A stretch of 64,000 nucleotides of DNA, taken from Thermothelomyces thermophilus ATCC 42464. Lineage: Eukaryota; Ascomycota; Sordariomycetes; Sordariales; Chaetomiaceae. Numbering within the stretch: position 1 is the stretch's first letter; each line of letters opens with the position of its first letter. Shown one piece after another: positions 12,848 to 26,462 of the stretch. Position numbers and translations under genes: made by a program. The DNA lies in the NCBI RefSeq assembly GCF_000226095.1, contig NC_016475.1:3100001-3164000 (forward strand). The letters are read 5' to 3'. Under the pieces are notes generated by a model. The model was not told the origin of the DNA and searched no databases. It worked only from the letters and a program-made list of their open reading frames with translations.

Positions 12848-15800
12848 TATTTTTAGGGGCTTAATTAGGGAAGAGTATAGCTCTAAGTCTAAACTAGACT
12901 ACTAGACTTCGAGTATAGTAGGATAGTAACATTTACGATAGAGGAGTAAAGATATACGTATAGAGGTATATATGGCAAAACTATTAGGAAAGTAAGAAGA
13001 GCAAATGTAGGTGCCGAGAGATTGGCATGTCTAGTGGTAGGCCAGGGAACCGCCCTTGCCCTAACGTAATAATACCGTTAGTAGAGACGGCGGGAATCAC
13101 AGGATGATAAGTTTAAGGGAGTTTGACGTCTGTCTAGAGGGATAGAAACTCCGAAATGTAGATCTATAACACTAGAACTATCTAGGATTTAGAAATGAGA
13201 TTTTGGAGTTATATAGACATCAGAGGAGAGCTTTATAGCTATCCTAGCCCTAGTTACCTTGGTATTAGCGCTTACTAGTAAGGGTATGTCTACTTATATA
13301 TTATTACTCTTTAGTAGTCTAGTATAGATTTGTCTTATTATTTTAGGAGTTCTAACTTTAGGGGTTAGAGTGCTATTATTATAGAATATCCCCTATTAGA
13401 AGGTTTAGGAATAGCTTTACTAGGTATACTCTAAAGGAGTAAAAGTGGTAGATTAAGTTTACATTTGATCTTACTAGTTACTAGAAGACTTAAAGGAAAG
13501 GAGGAAGTCTTTTTAGATTAGTTACTTAGATAGAAGAATTATCTTTAAGGAAGTTACTTAAATAGGAAGGTATAATTAGAGATAATAACCTTAGATACCT
13601 CTCTTTTTATTAGTTTAGTAAATACCTTAATTAGAATTATTACTCTTAATACCTCTTATATCTAGGTATATTAAAACCTCGTTAGGAAGGACATTATTAG
13701 AGTCGCCTTAATTACTAGAGTTTAGAAACCTTACTTTAGACTTAGAAGTTAAGTGTTATACTTAAGTAGAGATTATAATAGATGGACTTATTAAAGTTAT
13801 TCGGGTTATATTCCCTTTACCGATAGATAAGGGATTACCTAGCCTCTTCTCTAGTTATAACGTTACTAAATACCTTAAGCATTTTATAAAGGCTTATAAG
13901 ATCTTTAGTAAGGATAATAGTAATAAGATCTCTTATTTCAAGTAGTAGTATATAGATAACCTTTAGGAAATTCTTAACTAGTGGCCGGAGTTAAAGAAAA
14001 AGGACTAGGCTACTTTCGAAGCCGCTGTTAAGGAACGCTAGAAGTAGAACGACTTTCGTTAGGAAACCTCTACTTAGGAGCTAAAGTATCTTCTAGATTC
14101 CTAGTATATAGATTTAGCTAAGTCTATCTATAACTACCTAGAATATATTAATATTCTGCTTACCTAAGTGCTAAAGAAGAAGAAAGCGGTCTATTAGTTA
14201 TTAGCTATTTAGAAGGTATAGGATAGGTTTCCTCCTACTCTCTAGACTAATCTTCGAGTCTATAAAAAAGGTAACTTATAGGTCGATAATATAGAGTAAG
14301 AGGACTTCTATAACTTTATATAGGAGTATCTATATAAGGGAGTTAACGCTAGATTAATATATTATAAGCTAGATCTAAAAGGAAGAGAAGTTAAACTATA
14401 GGTAAGCTAGACTATTAAGAAAAGTCCTTTAGCTCCCTAGATATAGGAAAGTCCTTTAGGTTTATCTGCCTAGAGAGATACTACCTTTAATAAGATCGTC
14501 GACGGGCTTATAGATGCCTTATATAAGCTTTAGATTAATAAGGGCAAAGTTAGCTATAAATCCTTGGATAGAGGTAGGTATTCCTATAACTAGATAGATA
14601 ATCTAAGTAATGATAAGATTAAGGAAATCCGAACCTACCTATCGGCTGCTTAAGAGTTTTAGTAGAAGAAGAAGAGTAGTAGGTTCTGGCCGAGTTCGAC
14701 CTTAGCTATACCTTATAGCTATTACTACTATAGTAACTAGATATACTTTACCTATAGGTATCTAGTCCTAGTAAAGGATATCTATAATAGACTTATCTAT
14801 TAGCTTAGTTTTAAGTAGATCTTAGGTAAGAGAGATTCTACTTTTCTAGAAAGCTAATAAGTCGAAATTCTTAGTAAGGATATAATTACTATAGCTAATT
14901 AAGGGACCTAATAATATATTATTTATACTTATACCTTTCTCTAGCTAGATCTTCCTAGCTAGGAGCTATATTAATAGTTTATAGAGAGCTACCAAAAGGA
15001 ATATAGTTAGGAATACTATCTAGACCTAAACTTTATTACTAATAAGGCCTTCTTTTAATATATTAAAGGTTTATATCTACTAGAAATGGTTATAACCTCC
15101 CTTAATCGCCTTATTAATACTAAAAGAGTTTCCCTAGAGTTAATCTATAACTATACTAAGGCTAGGGAGATCAATTTCTAGATAGATCGCAAGTAAGGTA
15201 GATATATCCTCGTCTAATAGGTGAAATAGACGGCGTCTCGGACGGACAACTCCGTTTTTGCTACCGACTACAAGGGCTTACCGACAGACACGTCACGGTC
15301 TGACTAGACAGTGATATAGGCTTTTAATACTATCGAATTAGAGGTTAATAGTAAAGATATTTCCAATAGGGATAGTGATATAGTGACTATAATATAGAGT
15401 ATTACCCCTATAAAGCGCTATTTTATAGAAATAGAAGATAAGCTAATATAGAATCTTATTAGGTAAGAGGGGACTAATAAAGTAAAGACTATTTAATTAC
15501 TAAAAAGGAATATAGAAGTAGGAAGAGCTTACCTTCTAGCTATAAGCTAAGGGGTTATAGCTACCGCTAAGAGGGCTACCGATCTAGCTAGTAAGGGAGT
15601 TCTCCCTCTAGCTAGATAGAAATGAACTATTTACTTTAAGGAATTAGAGAAATTAACTAAGGAGAACGTAGCTTATAATATACTCTCTCTAGTTAGTAAG
15701 GCTCTTTAAGTAAAGATACTTACTATCGATAAGGTCTTAGGGATCTCCCTAGCGTTTAAGAACGTACTAATTATATTTCTTAAGTAGGATTATAAAAGTC

Positions 15801-18800
15801 CTTAGGAGGTAATCAAGTATATAGGCTTGGTTATTCTCTTCCCTAATAAGCTGGCTTTATAAATAAAAAGGAGAGCGTTATAAGAGGTTAAGATATACCT
15901 TAGCCGTTTAGGCGGACGGAGTAGCGTTAAGGAAGAAGAGTCTATAATTACGGTTCTAGTATTTCTAGGGGTTACTAATAATAGTTAGTAGGCTATTATA
16001 ATAGACGGTTTCTAAAGTAACTACCTTACTAGATAGTAAGACTAACTAGATTTAGAAGAAATTAAAATATCCTTCTAGGCTTTAATTTATATACTCTCTA
16101 CTAGTTAGAAGATCTAGATAGGTATACTTATATGGATATATATATTACTAATGCTCTATTATAACTTTGAGGATCTAAGGGGTAAGAAGGTACTTACTCT
16201 AATCGATACTAGATCTAAGTATAATATAATTACTTTTAGCCTAGTATAGAAATACCATTTCCTTATATAGACGATAATAGTAATTTCCTAGGGTCTTTAT
16301 AATAGTAGGCCATTTACTAGGAAAATGGTTAATATGATTATCTTAGGGGCTATCTTAATCTATAAGCATTTCTTCATTTTAGATAGAGATACTAGTAGTT
16401 ACCAAATCTTATTAGGTATACTATTTATTCGTAATATAAGCCTAACGTTTAACTATAAAGCTAGCTATCTACTTATAGTGAATATTATTACCAGGAATAA
16501 ATTAATTAAAGCATTAGTTATCTCGGATATTATAGCTAAAATAACGTTCGAAAGAAAACATTAACTTATAGGGGATAAACTTTAGTATCTAGTTATAACG
16601 ACTACCGCTACCCCTACATTTACTAACATTTAGGATAACGAAATTCTACTTAGATTCCTTGATAATTAAGCTAATAAAGCCATTTTTAATATAATACTAA
16701 GGATTTCTTGCTTACCTCTTATTAATACGCTTACTAAAGTTTCGACATTTTGTTTTAATAGATAGGACACTTTAAAATAGAGATACCAGGAAACGGAGGG
16801 CGAAACAGATAAGCCTAGCCGTCTAGATAGACGGAAAACGCTTAGGAAACTTATATTAAAGGTCAGAAAAGGGTTATAGGAGGTACGGACGTTTACTATA
16901 TAAAAGTCTACGGCTAGAAAAGTTTACCCTATAGATACGGCTGTTAGCGATGGTTTAGTACCTAATAGTAACCCTAACTAGTAGGAACGGTGCCTAGGGG
17001 AAGCCATTAAAAAGATAAAGTTTAGGTTAGAGTGGGATAGCCTTATTATATTACGGTTTTCGGACCTAGAGCCTAGGACACGGCTTACGGCTAAACGGCT
17101 TAATATATTACTTATATCTATAGAAAGCTTTCTATCTAATTAGGAGAAGGAATTCTTTATATAGGTTCTACGGAATAGGGAGACCGCCTTAGTATAGGAT
17201 TTTACTAAATATAGACAGATTTACCCTAACATTGTTCCCCTTTAGGTTATCCAGACTATCCCTTATATAGTATAGTAATCAAAGAGTATCCCTATCCTAA
17301 AGCCGTTAATGCTAAAGGTTATTAACCTTCTAAAGTAACGGATTTAGTATAGAATTATCGAGCCTAGCTATAGAAGCTATTATAATAACTGGTTTCTAAT
17401 CCTTAAAAAGGATAGCGGCCTCTGGCTAATTAATAACGCCTAGAAAGCTAACGCTATAACTATATAGGACGTATTCGTACTACCAGCTATAGAGGAATTT
17501 AGTAAGGACTTTGGTAATTATAAAGTTATCTCCCTCTTAGACTTATTTTCTAGGTATAACTAAGTTAGCCTTAATAAACAGAGCTAGGATCTTACTACCT
17601 TTTAAATGCCTATTGGCCTCTTCTAGATGTATACCCTCCCTATAGGCGGAACGAACTCTATTACCTAGTTTTAACGAGCAATGACCTAGATCTTCTAGAA
17701 CCTAATTCCGGATGTCTGCCACGTTTACCTAGATAATATCTATATAAAGGGGCTATAGTCTGACTATGATAGGGAAGAAGTTACCCCTAGGTTACGGAAG
17801 TTTGTAGTTAAATACCTCTAAAACGTTAATATGGTTCTTCTAAACGCTAAACTTGCCGGAGCTACTATTACAGCTAGGAAATCCTAGTAGTACTACCTAT
17901 AAGTAGTGTTACTTGGCTACCTCTATATACCTAAAGGGCGACTACCTAATAATGCCAAAGTTACGAAAATCCTTAAATAGACTTCCTATATAGATTTAAA
18001 GGATATTCGTACCTTCCTAGGAATCGTTAGCTACTACCAGATCTAGATAAAGCACTTTGCCATGATTACTTGGCTATTATACAACCTAATAAAGAAGAAT
18101 ACCTATTAGGAATAGGGCCCTATTTAATAGCAGGCTATAAAGGAACTCTAAACTTAAATAACCACTACCCTAGTCCTTGTACCGCTTATTTTCGATAACC
18201 CTAGATATAGTTAGATATACCTAATGACCGATATAAGTCTTTTCGGTTAGGGAGGAGTTATTGAACAAGTCGGCCCTAACAAGAAGAGGTACCTATACCA
18301 ATTTAAGAGTGGGATATAGTCCGAGGTAGAGAAGTAATACGACCCTACTAAATGAGAGCTCTATAGATTGCTTTTCCTATTGAAACGTTTCTAATAGTAC
18401 CTCTTCAGTGTTTACTTTATTGTAGAAACGGACGCTCTTGTCCTAGTTTACTAGTTAAACGGTATAGCTAGTGATATACTAGGAGCCTTAATGATATAGT
18501 AGATTATATAGATTTAGCTATTTAACTTTGAGGTTAAGTATATTCTAGGTTCTAAAAATGCTATTACTAATAGGCTTTTATAGAAGCCTCCTAGTCTATC
18601 TAACCAGATAGAGAAAGCAAACGAAGAGGATATTGACGATTAGGTTAATATATAAATCTATACTAACTACGTTAACGATCCTCCTGAACCTATAGACCCG
18701 AACCTTAAGAAAGGATACTCCGAATACTCTAAAGCTATCATATAGTACTTAGCCACTCTAGAAGAACCTATAGCCATCTAATTATACTAGTAGTAACATC

Positions 18801-20279
18801 TATTCAAGAAGGAAGCGCTTAAATATTTAGTAGACAAGGGCTATCTATTCCTTTAGCTAGTAAATAATATCTAGAATCCTCACCATATAATAGATACCCT
18901 AGAAGAAAGGTAATAAATTTTCTAGGCTTACTACAATGAGATAGGCTATAAGGGTAGAGAAGCTACTTACTAGAGGGTTACTAACTACTATTATTAGAAG
19001 GGAATATACGCTAACGTAGCAGAGTAGATTTATACTTGCCTAGAGTACTAGGTATAGGATGCCAAAAGATTTAAGAAGGTACATTTATATTTAGAACCTT
19101 CTCTAATTCTATTTACGAAATGGCACTTAGATATCTAGTTTATACCCTCTAATTAGAGGGGGAAGCCTTGTTTCCTCCTTGAGATACGTAACGATCTCTT
19201 AGGATTTATAGAAGCCGAAGTCCTACCTGACAAGTTAGCTAGAGCGGTAAAGAACTTTATTAACCGTAATATTCTCCTTTGTTAGGGGCTCCTAATAGTT
19301 ATAGTCGTTAATAGGGGATCTAAATTCAAAGGGGAAGCGAAAGCTATCTTAAAGGAACTAGGGGTAAAACGTATTATTATTTCTCCCTATAACTCTAGGG
19401 CTAATAGTATTAGTAAGGCTAGGTATATACCTATTACGGCTACCCTAGCAAAGATAACCGTAGGAACTAGAAAGAACTAGCGATAGCTTCTTCCCTATGT
19501 CCTATATACTAACTGTACTACTATTCGAAATAGCTATAGCCACTTACCCTTTAACCTTATCTATAATTATAATCCTATTAACCTGATCGAAAATGATATT
19601 CCTACCTAGCAAATCCTTTACTAGGACTCTGTAGCCGTCTAACTAGATAGAGAAAATTAAGTAGAGGCCTATCTATAACTACTAGAACTCTATACCAAGG
19701 TACTACTTAATACGGAATTCGATCTGGAAGTTACCGCTAAAAAGGTTACTAAAGCCAGACGAAAAATGGCTAAACGCTAAAACGAAGCCTATTACTATAA
19801 ATTCAGAGCCGAGAATGCCTGAATTAAGGCAAGCGATCTTGTTCTAGTATACGATAACATTTGGTAGATCGATATAAGCTCGTTTCAAAAACTCTAATAC
19901 CGGTAGTATAGTCTATACTAGGTCTAGGAAGTTAGGAATAGAAATATCTACTACCTAGAGACTCTTGACGGTATAACTATATAGATACTATATTCCACGA
20001 ACCGTATTAAGAAGTTTTTTAAGCGGGATAGAGTTTGGCTTAAAGCCGATAGATCTAACAGTTTTCTAGGCAAGTAGAACCCCTAGAACTAGGAAGTAGG
20101 TTCTTTGCCACCGGAAGCGCTTAAAGAAGTAGTAGTAGAAGAGGAAGCTCCTAGACAAACTAGGTAACTATAACTAAGCGACTAACTTATTAGATCTAAA
20201 GCCTAAAAGCAACGATAGTAATAGTAGGAGCTTATAGTCAAACTAACTAAAGGGAAACCACCTAGATTTTAACCTTCGA

Positions 20280-23200
20280 GCTATTAATAGAAATATAAGT
20301 TAACCCCGTTTAATTTCACTTCTATTTATTCTTTACTACCTAAACCCCTAATTATCCCTTTTCTATACTACCTTTACCCCTTTTCCCTAAATCCCTAATT
20401 CCCTACCTATAATTACTATTTACCCTATTTATAAGCTACCCGTTAATCCCTAACTATACTATCTAAATCTATTAAAATTAGAGAGCTCTTTTTCTATATT
20501 ACTAGCTAGACATTCTTTAGCTAGCTATTAAGGTCAAATTTAACCTGACCTATAAGCTAAGGGTTAGGATCTTAGGAGCTATCGTTAACTATATCTTCCT
20601 ATAAGCACTTCTTATTACTCTAGTAGTAGTTTCCGTATCGTCTATCTAGAATAGGACCCATTAAAATGTAACTATAGAATGGCTATATAGCGTAGATAGT
20701 AATAGGCTTCTTATTCCTTAGAGGGATAACCTTAGTTATCGACCTTTGGTAGGACTATTTATAGGCCTAGTACAGTGCCAGATTCCTATATCCCTAATTA
20801 GCTCTTCCTCTAACTAAAGGGAGGAAGTTATTCTTATATATCCCTAAATACCTAGATAAACAAACCGAGAACTCGGGCTTAGTAGGTAACTATGGTGTAA
20901 ACCTATCGACCAAACAGACCACTATTATTAATTTCTACGAAAACCGGGTATAACCGCTTTGCTAGAGCTCCTTTGTAGGTATAGAAGAATTCTATATAGG
21001 TAGGAGTAAGTCTTAGGATTCTAAATATCTACTCTAAGGCGTTAGGATTAGGGTTTAGCTCCTAGCGAATGTATAGGATTACCTATATCTTAGGGTACTT
21101 AATAAAGAAGAATCTATAGTATAAAAGGAATAGTTCGTATTAGTACTATATTAAGGCTATCTCTAGATAATCTAAAGGTATTAGGGGATCTTCTAGGTAA
21201 GCTACTCTTACTACCTATATAAACTTAGAAAGTACTAGGAACCGATTATCCTAGGTAGTCATTAAATCCACCGGCCGGTTAGTTATTAAGGGAAGTATAG
21301 GCTTAGTATCCTCGTTAATTTCTATATCTTCCTAGACGGAGGATTTATATCTCTAGCGCTTAACTCTTTTAGTAGATATAGTAGTTAAACTTACTTATAA
21401 GAGCTTATAGCAAGTTCGAAGGGGAAGTAATATAGGATGAAGCAATACTAGCCGTCTAAGTAGAGGAAGACAATTATAAGCAAGAGTTAGTTAGAAGGGT
21501 GGAAAAGTAGGAAGAAGTTTAAGGAGAAATAGGGGATACTTATCCTTTAAACGATTTAATAATTAAGGTACTAGAACTACTAGACTTCTATTCGAAGAAG
21601 GTATACCTAGGCTAGAATAACCTATTATATAATAGGTTATACTCCTTTATTACTACTAGATAAAATGTAAGTTAAGGTTATTCCTTAGGGTTATAATAAA
21701 GAATAACCTAGTTATATAAAGGCTAATATAATTATCTATTAGATAGTACCAGAACCGGTAAATATAGCTTAGAATAGCTAGATAAGGAAGGCATCTAAGA
21801 AGAACTAGAAAGTCTATAAATACCCCTAACTTAACCCTCCTCCTCTCTCTCTTTCTATAACTAATAACTATAAACTACAAATCGCTAACTTACAAAAACG
21901 CTAAATAAAATGTCTTCTCTACCTAGTTAGATAGCTAGGTACCGTTAGGTAAGTATTCTACCAAGCGATTTATTTCTAAATATTAGTAGTCTAGGTTTTA
22001 AGCGACTCTATTTAAGTCTTCCGATAGTAAACACGTATAGGGATAACGTTAGAGAGTTAGATCGAAGAAGAAGAAAAGGATCGGTTCCTCTCCCTCCGAC
22101 TAGAGGGCCGAGCTAACCAAGTGTAGGACTACCTTTACTCCTTCTAGGAGAAGATCCCGAAACCCTAAGGCTCTTTCTTTGGTACCTCTTTATGACTTAG
22201 GTTCCGGGGGAAGAAATCGCTAACTACCTAGGGAGCGGTAATACCTAGAAGCTCTTTAATAAGCTATATGCTAGGCCTATTCCCTACCCTAGGGAGGTAG
22301 TAGCTAGAAGGCTAGAATAGCTTATAAGTCCTGGCCTTAAGACTAATAAACGGATTATTAATTACCTATTTCCCTTATATACTAGGCTATATAGCTAGAG
22401 GAAGACTTACTTTGGCTAGTATTAGTATAATATCGTCATAAGCCTATATAATATCGAAGGGCTTATATTAAGAAAGGAATACCTAAATAGCTATAACCTC
22501 CTAAACCTACTTTAGTATATATTAATATCTTATAAGCTATATGTCTATATCTTTCTAGAGGCTATTAGTAACTTAAAGCCTAAGTGGTCGGCATTACCTC
22601 TATAAAAATAGAAAGAAGCGGCTAGAAAACGATTCTAGGTAATTCTTTACTACTTATAATAATTATACTAGGCTATAGCTATATATAACTAGATAGAGTC
22701 TTATCTCTATTATATAGACTCTTACCCTTCTAATAAGTAGAGTTAAAAAAATCTATTTAAGACTCTATAGGATAAGGTCATTCTCCCTAGCTTTCTTTTT
22801 CTACCGCCCGGAGGTTATATATATTAGCCGATAATATAGGTAATATCAAAGCAAAAGGGTTAGTAGGAATATAGCATCTAGATAGTTAAGTTCTATCGTT
22901 TCTACTTTTAGGAGATATAATAAGGAGATAAGGTATAGCTTAAGCTCCCCTAGTAGAAGGGCCATCTATATATAGGGCTAAAAGTAATAGAGGCCAAGAA
23001 TAAGATATTAATACTCTGGCTTAGAATAATCTAGATAGCTCTAGGCTATCTACCTAATAGCTCCCTCTAGCTAGAAAAGCCAAAGAACCCTTAGGGGGAT
23101 ATCTATCCCTATTAACTACCTAGGTAGCCTATAGATAAGCCACTTCACAGGCTACCGGTTCTATAGCTATAGTTATAACTAAGATAGGCGAAATCGGTTA

Positions 23201-23873
23201 TCTCTATCTAGATAGAGGAAGGAGAAGATAATCTGCTACCAACAAAGGAGTAACTAGTTATAAAAAAGGATCGCCGGGTTCCCTTAGACGATGCCATCTA
23301 GCAGTTCCTTAGCAAGGCACCTAAGGGACTTAGGCCGCCTTAGCTACTTTAATAGGTACTCAAGTATCCCTATAAACCAAGGATAGCTATTTACTAGTAT
23401 ATAGTAAAATAGGTAAAGGAGTAACTTATAGCCATAAAAGGACAAGGAAAACCTTTAGGGTCGTAGTAATAGTAACTAGTAAAGTAGGCACCTTTAATAA
23501 TATAACGGCCGCCTAGTTAGACTAAGACAAAGCCGAGTAAGCTAGTATAGACATAGGAGATACGCTCGACCCGAGCCGCTAAGAAAGGACAGGCTCGTTA
23601 GCATCGCCCTAATGATAATCCTACTAAATAGACTCGGCCCCTACTATTTAAACGTTTAGGGCCTAAAGATCTTAAGCTAGTTCCTAAGTACCTACTATAG
23701 TTTATAGGCTAGGATACGTTAGATACTAAAGTAGAAGCCTAGTAAAGTCGTCGGGTATCTAAGAAACGGCCCTTACCTAAAGGTAACAGTAGAGCTAAGC
23801 AGGCTAGGCATTATAAGGAACGTAAGTAAAGTTTTAGGTCCGAATTCGCTAGTAGGAGCCTCAGGGCAAATTC
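20280..23873 (+). other. Element C: long region between integrase and 3' LTR
   Basis: About 3.6 kb lie between the end of the recognisable integrase region and the 3' LTR. Much of the second half (about 21.9-23.88 kb) keeps a codon-like texture on the plus strand, with glutamine-rich and basic stretches, as if a further protein once lay downstream of pol. It matches no retroelement domain that I recognise. It could be an extra gene of the element, a captured host segment, or an older insertion. It is fully decayed. Confidence 0.45.
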
Positions 23874-23885
23874 GAAGGGGAAGTA

Positions 23886-24336
23886 TAGACTAGGGCTAGA
23901 AGTTCTTAATATAACTAGAGGGATATAGGGTATAGTTTTGTTTTTCCGGTTCTATAAAGCTTTACTATATATAATAGGTATAAATAGAGGTTACCTATCT
24001 AGGGGCGCTAGATAAGAAAGATAAGAACAATAGATAGCTTTTAATACTCGTTTACTCTAATAGATTAGAGTAGTAGGATATAGTTCTTCTTTCTTTTATA
24101 AGTTAGGGATATCTTTTTCCATATAAGTAGACTCTTTTACATCTGTCTAGAGGGATATTACTATTGCTACCTTTACCCCTATCGTCGTTGCCGTCCAGAT
24201 GGTCGGACTTGCCTACTGTGACCGCGAATACTCGGACGCCCTGGATATTTTGAGCCGAGGCTCCTCCCTATCTGACTAGATAGAGGTTTGGTTCTAGAGG
24301 TACTAAGTGGTGCCCTAGAGGGTTAGCACCAGCTTA
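23886..24336 (+). repeat. 3' LTR of element C
   Basis: This is the second 451-bp copy, preceded by the purine tract GAAGGGGAAG (23874-23883) and followed by ATAA (24337-24340). Equal length with the 5' copy supports the borders. Confidence 0.9.
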
Positions 24337-24340
24337 ATAA

Positions 24341-26462
24341 GAAGCTATATATTATGAGAACCTAACTATCCTTTACTACTTTAATCCTAATAAGTAGCTA
24401 TATATTTAACTTGATAGCTATTTAGAATGCGGGTTTGGTATTATAGTCTTCTATACTTATAATAGATATGATTAACGCTTAGGTAACCCTATTCTAGCTA
24501 ACAAGGTACTACTAGTTATATTCCTAAGCTACCTATTAACGAAGGCTAAGATATAATATAGACCCTCTAAATAAAAAGTTACCTATCTAGTGTAGGTAAT
24601 TCGTAAACTATATATAATGGTCCATTTAATACGTATACTAGTTATTGTTCTAACTAACCACGCTACTATATATGGTATTATAGAACAAACTAACCTAGAT
24701 ATAAGTTTAACCGACCATGTTAACTGTCGCCTAATTAACGTGTCTATCTACCTGTTGTAGTACGACCTTAAAGTCTACTACCTGCCTAGAAGACTTAATT
24801 TCGTACTAGACGCCTTAAGCAGATTAAGCGCTTTAGGAGACCCTAAACCTTCTAAACGCCTAGATAGATTAGCTATACTTGATAACATTTAGTTCGCTTT
24901 CACTAAGGTACAGATAGATCCGGATCTTAAGGCAAAGTTTGTTAACGGCTATAAGGCTAATGCTAAGTATACCCCTATTATTAAGGACCTTATTAAAAAT
25001 AAGCGCGTAAATAGGACTATCGATAATAAGGGTATCACTGTTTATTCGCGCTATAGGCTACTATTTATCCTAATTGACAAGCTCTTCTACTATATTTGCC
25101 TAGATGGTATATATACGTTATACATTCTGTTAAGCCTTGTATAATATATCCTAAGCTTGGCTTATGATGAAAAACATTACTTTGGAACCAATAGGATAAT
25201 ATACGACTTATATAGCATCGCGATCGACAGAAAAACCAGGTATATATAGGACTATATAAAGCACTGCCCTATCTGTCAAGTTAACGCCATAGATTGTAAC
25301 CTTCCTATAGGCGACTACTAGCCAATTTATCTATTAGATACGCTATCTATATAAGTAATCGCTATCGACTTTATAGTAGCGTTCCTATTAGTTCTATTAG
25401 CCGGAACGCTATAGTATTTAAATAGGTATAATAAGTTTAATTTGATAATAACTATGTCTTATAAATTATCTAAACAAACGCTCCTTATACCTAGCTACTC
25501 TAACTATACCACTATAGACTAAGGCTATATATTAATATAATAACTGCTCCTATCTGACTAGGGAGTACTAACCGCTATTATATCTAACCGTAACTATAAA
25601 TTTATATCTAAGCTATAGACTAGTATATAGAAAGCGCTAGGTATAAAGCTGTTAATAACTACTATATACTACCTGTAAGGAGACGGTCTTATAGAGCGAA
25701 AGAACCAGACAGTAGAAATCGCTCTACGCTTCTTTATCTATAAGAAACCTAATAACAATTAGACTACTATACTTCTATAGCTTTAGTAGTATTTAAACAG
25801 CACATATACTACCTCTATTAGCGTATCTCCGTACGAGCTGCTCTATAGTTTCAAACCAGCCAGGCTATTAGAAGCGCTGATAGCGCTATCATTAAAAACG
25901 GTATAGGATATCCTAGTTCTATACGAATATCTACGCCAAGACGCCTAGATAGTAATAGACTTTATAGCAGCTAGAGCCAAACGCGGATACGATACTAGCT
26001 ACCGTGACATCGAATTTAAGCTAGGTAACTAAGTATATCTATACCTATACTATAGCTACTATCTGCCAGGTCGACCGTTATATAAGTTATCCTAATAGCG
26101 TGTCAGACCTTTTGAAGTCATTGAACGCGTTAGCCATTTAACGTACCGTCTTTGACTACTACCAAATATAGATATCTATCTTATAATATCTATAGTATAG
26201 CTATCGCCTACTCCTCCTAGAACCAACCTATACGACCGTACTATATTACCTCCTAACCCTATTAAGGATAGCTATACCAATAGTAGCTTAGAATCTAGAA
26301 ATAAGTATAAACTTAAATATATCTCGAACTATAAGCTTATATATAGTAAGTATAAGTATCTAGTTAAATAGAAAGGACTTAGCTATAAATATAATATCTA
26401 AAAGACCGACTTCTAGCTATACTATATATATAAGTTAGTTAATAAATACTAGGTATATTAAG
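24341..26462 (+). mobile_element. Element B, right part: fossil RNase H, integrase and chromodomain
   Basis: Downstream of element C the pol signal of element B resumes with RNase H (about 24.34-24.84 kb), integrase (about 24.9-26.1 kb) and a chromodomain-like segment near 26.33-26.45 kb. The chromodomain places B with the chromoviruses. The segment shares orientation and family with 7868-12396, and together with the ATAA duplication this shows it is the other half of the same interrupted copy. It is broken by many changes. Confidence 0.8.

Larger units (their letters stand above)
12397..24336 (+). mobile_element. Element C: fossil 11.9-kb Gypsy-type LTR element nested inside element B
   Basis: The element is bounded by 451-bp LTRs (12397-12847 and 23886-24336) with a 4-bp duplication ATAA at 12393-12396 and 24337-24340. 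Plus-strand parts are gag (about 13.8-14.7 kb), aspartic protease near 16.18-16.26 kb, reverse transcriptase about 17.3-17.9 kb with its catalytic Y-L-D-like motif near 17,740, RNase H about 18.2-18.6 kb and integrase about 18.85-19.9 kb. A purine tract lies at 23874-23883 just before the 3' LTR. It is unusually long because about 3.6 kb separate the end of pol from the 3' LTR. It interrupts element B between that element's RT and RNase H. It looks structurally whole but is broken by very many RIP-like transitions. It is younger than B by nesting. Confidence 0.88.

Noticed and set aside
16325-16564. 79-aa open frame
   Set aside because: It is a surviving piece of the fossil pol region of element C.
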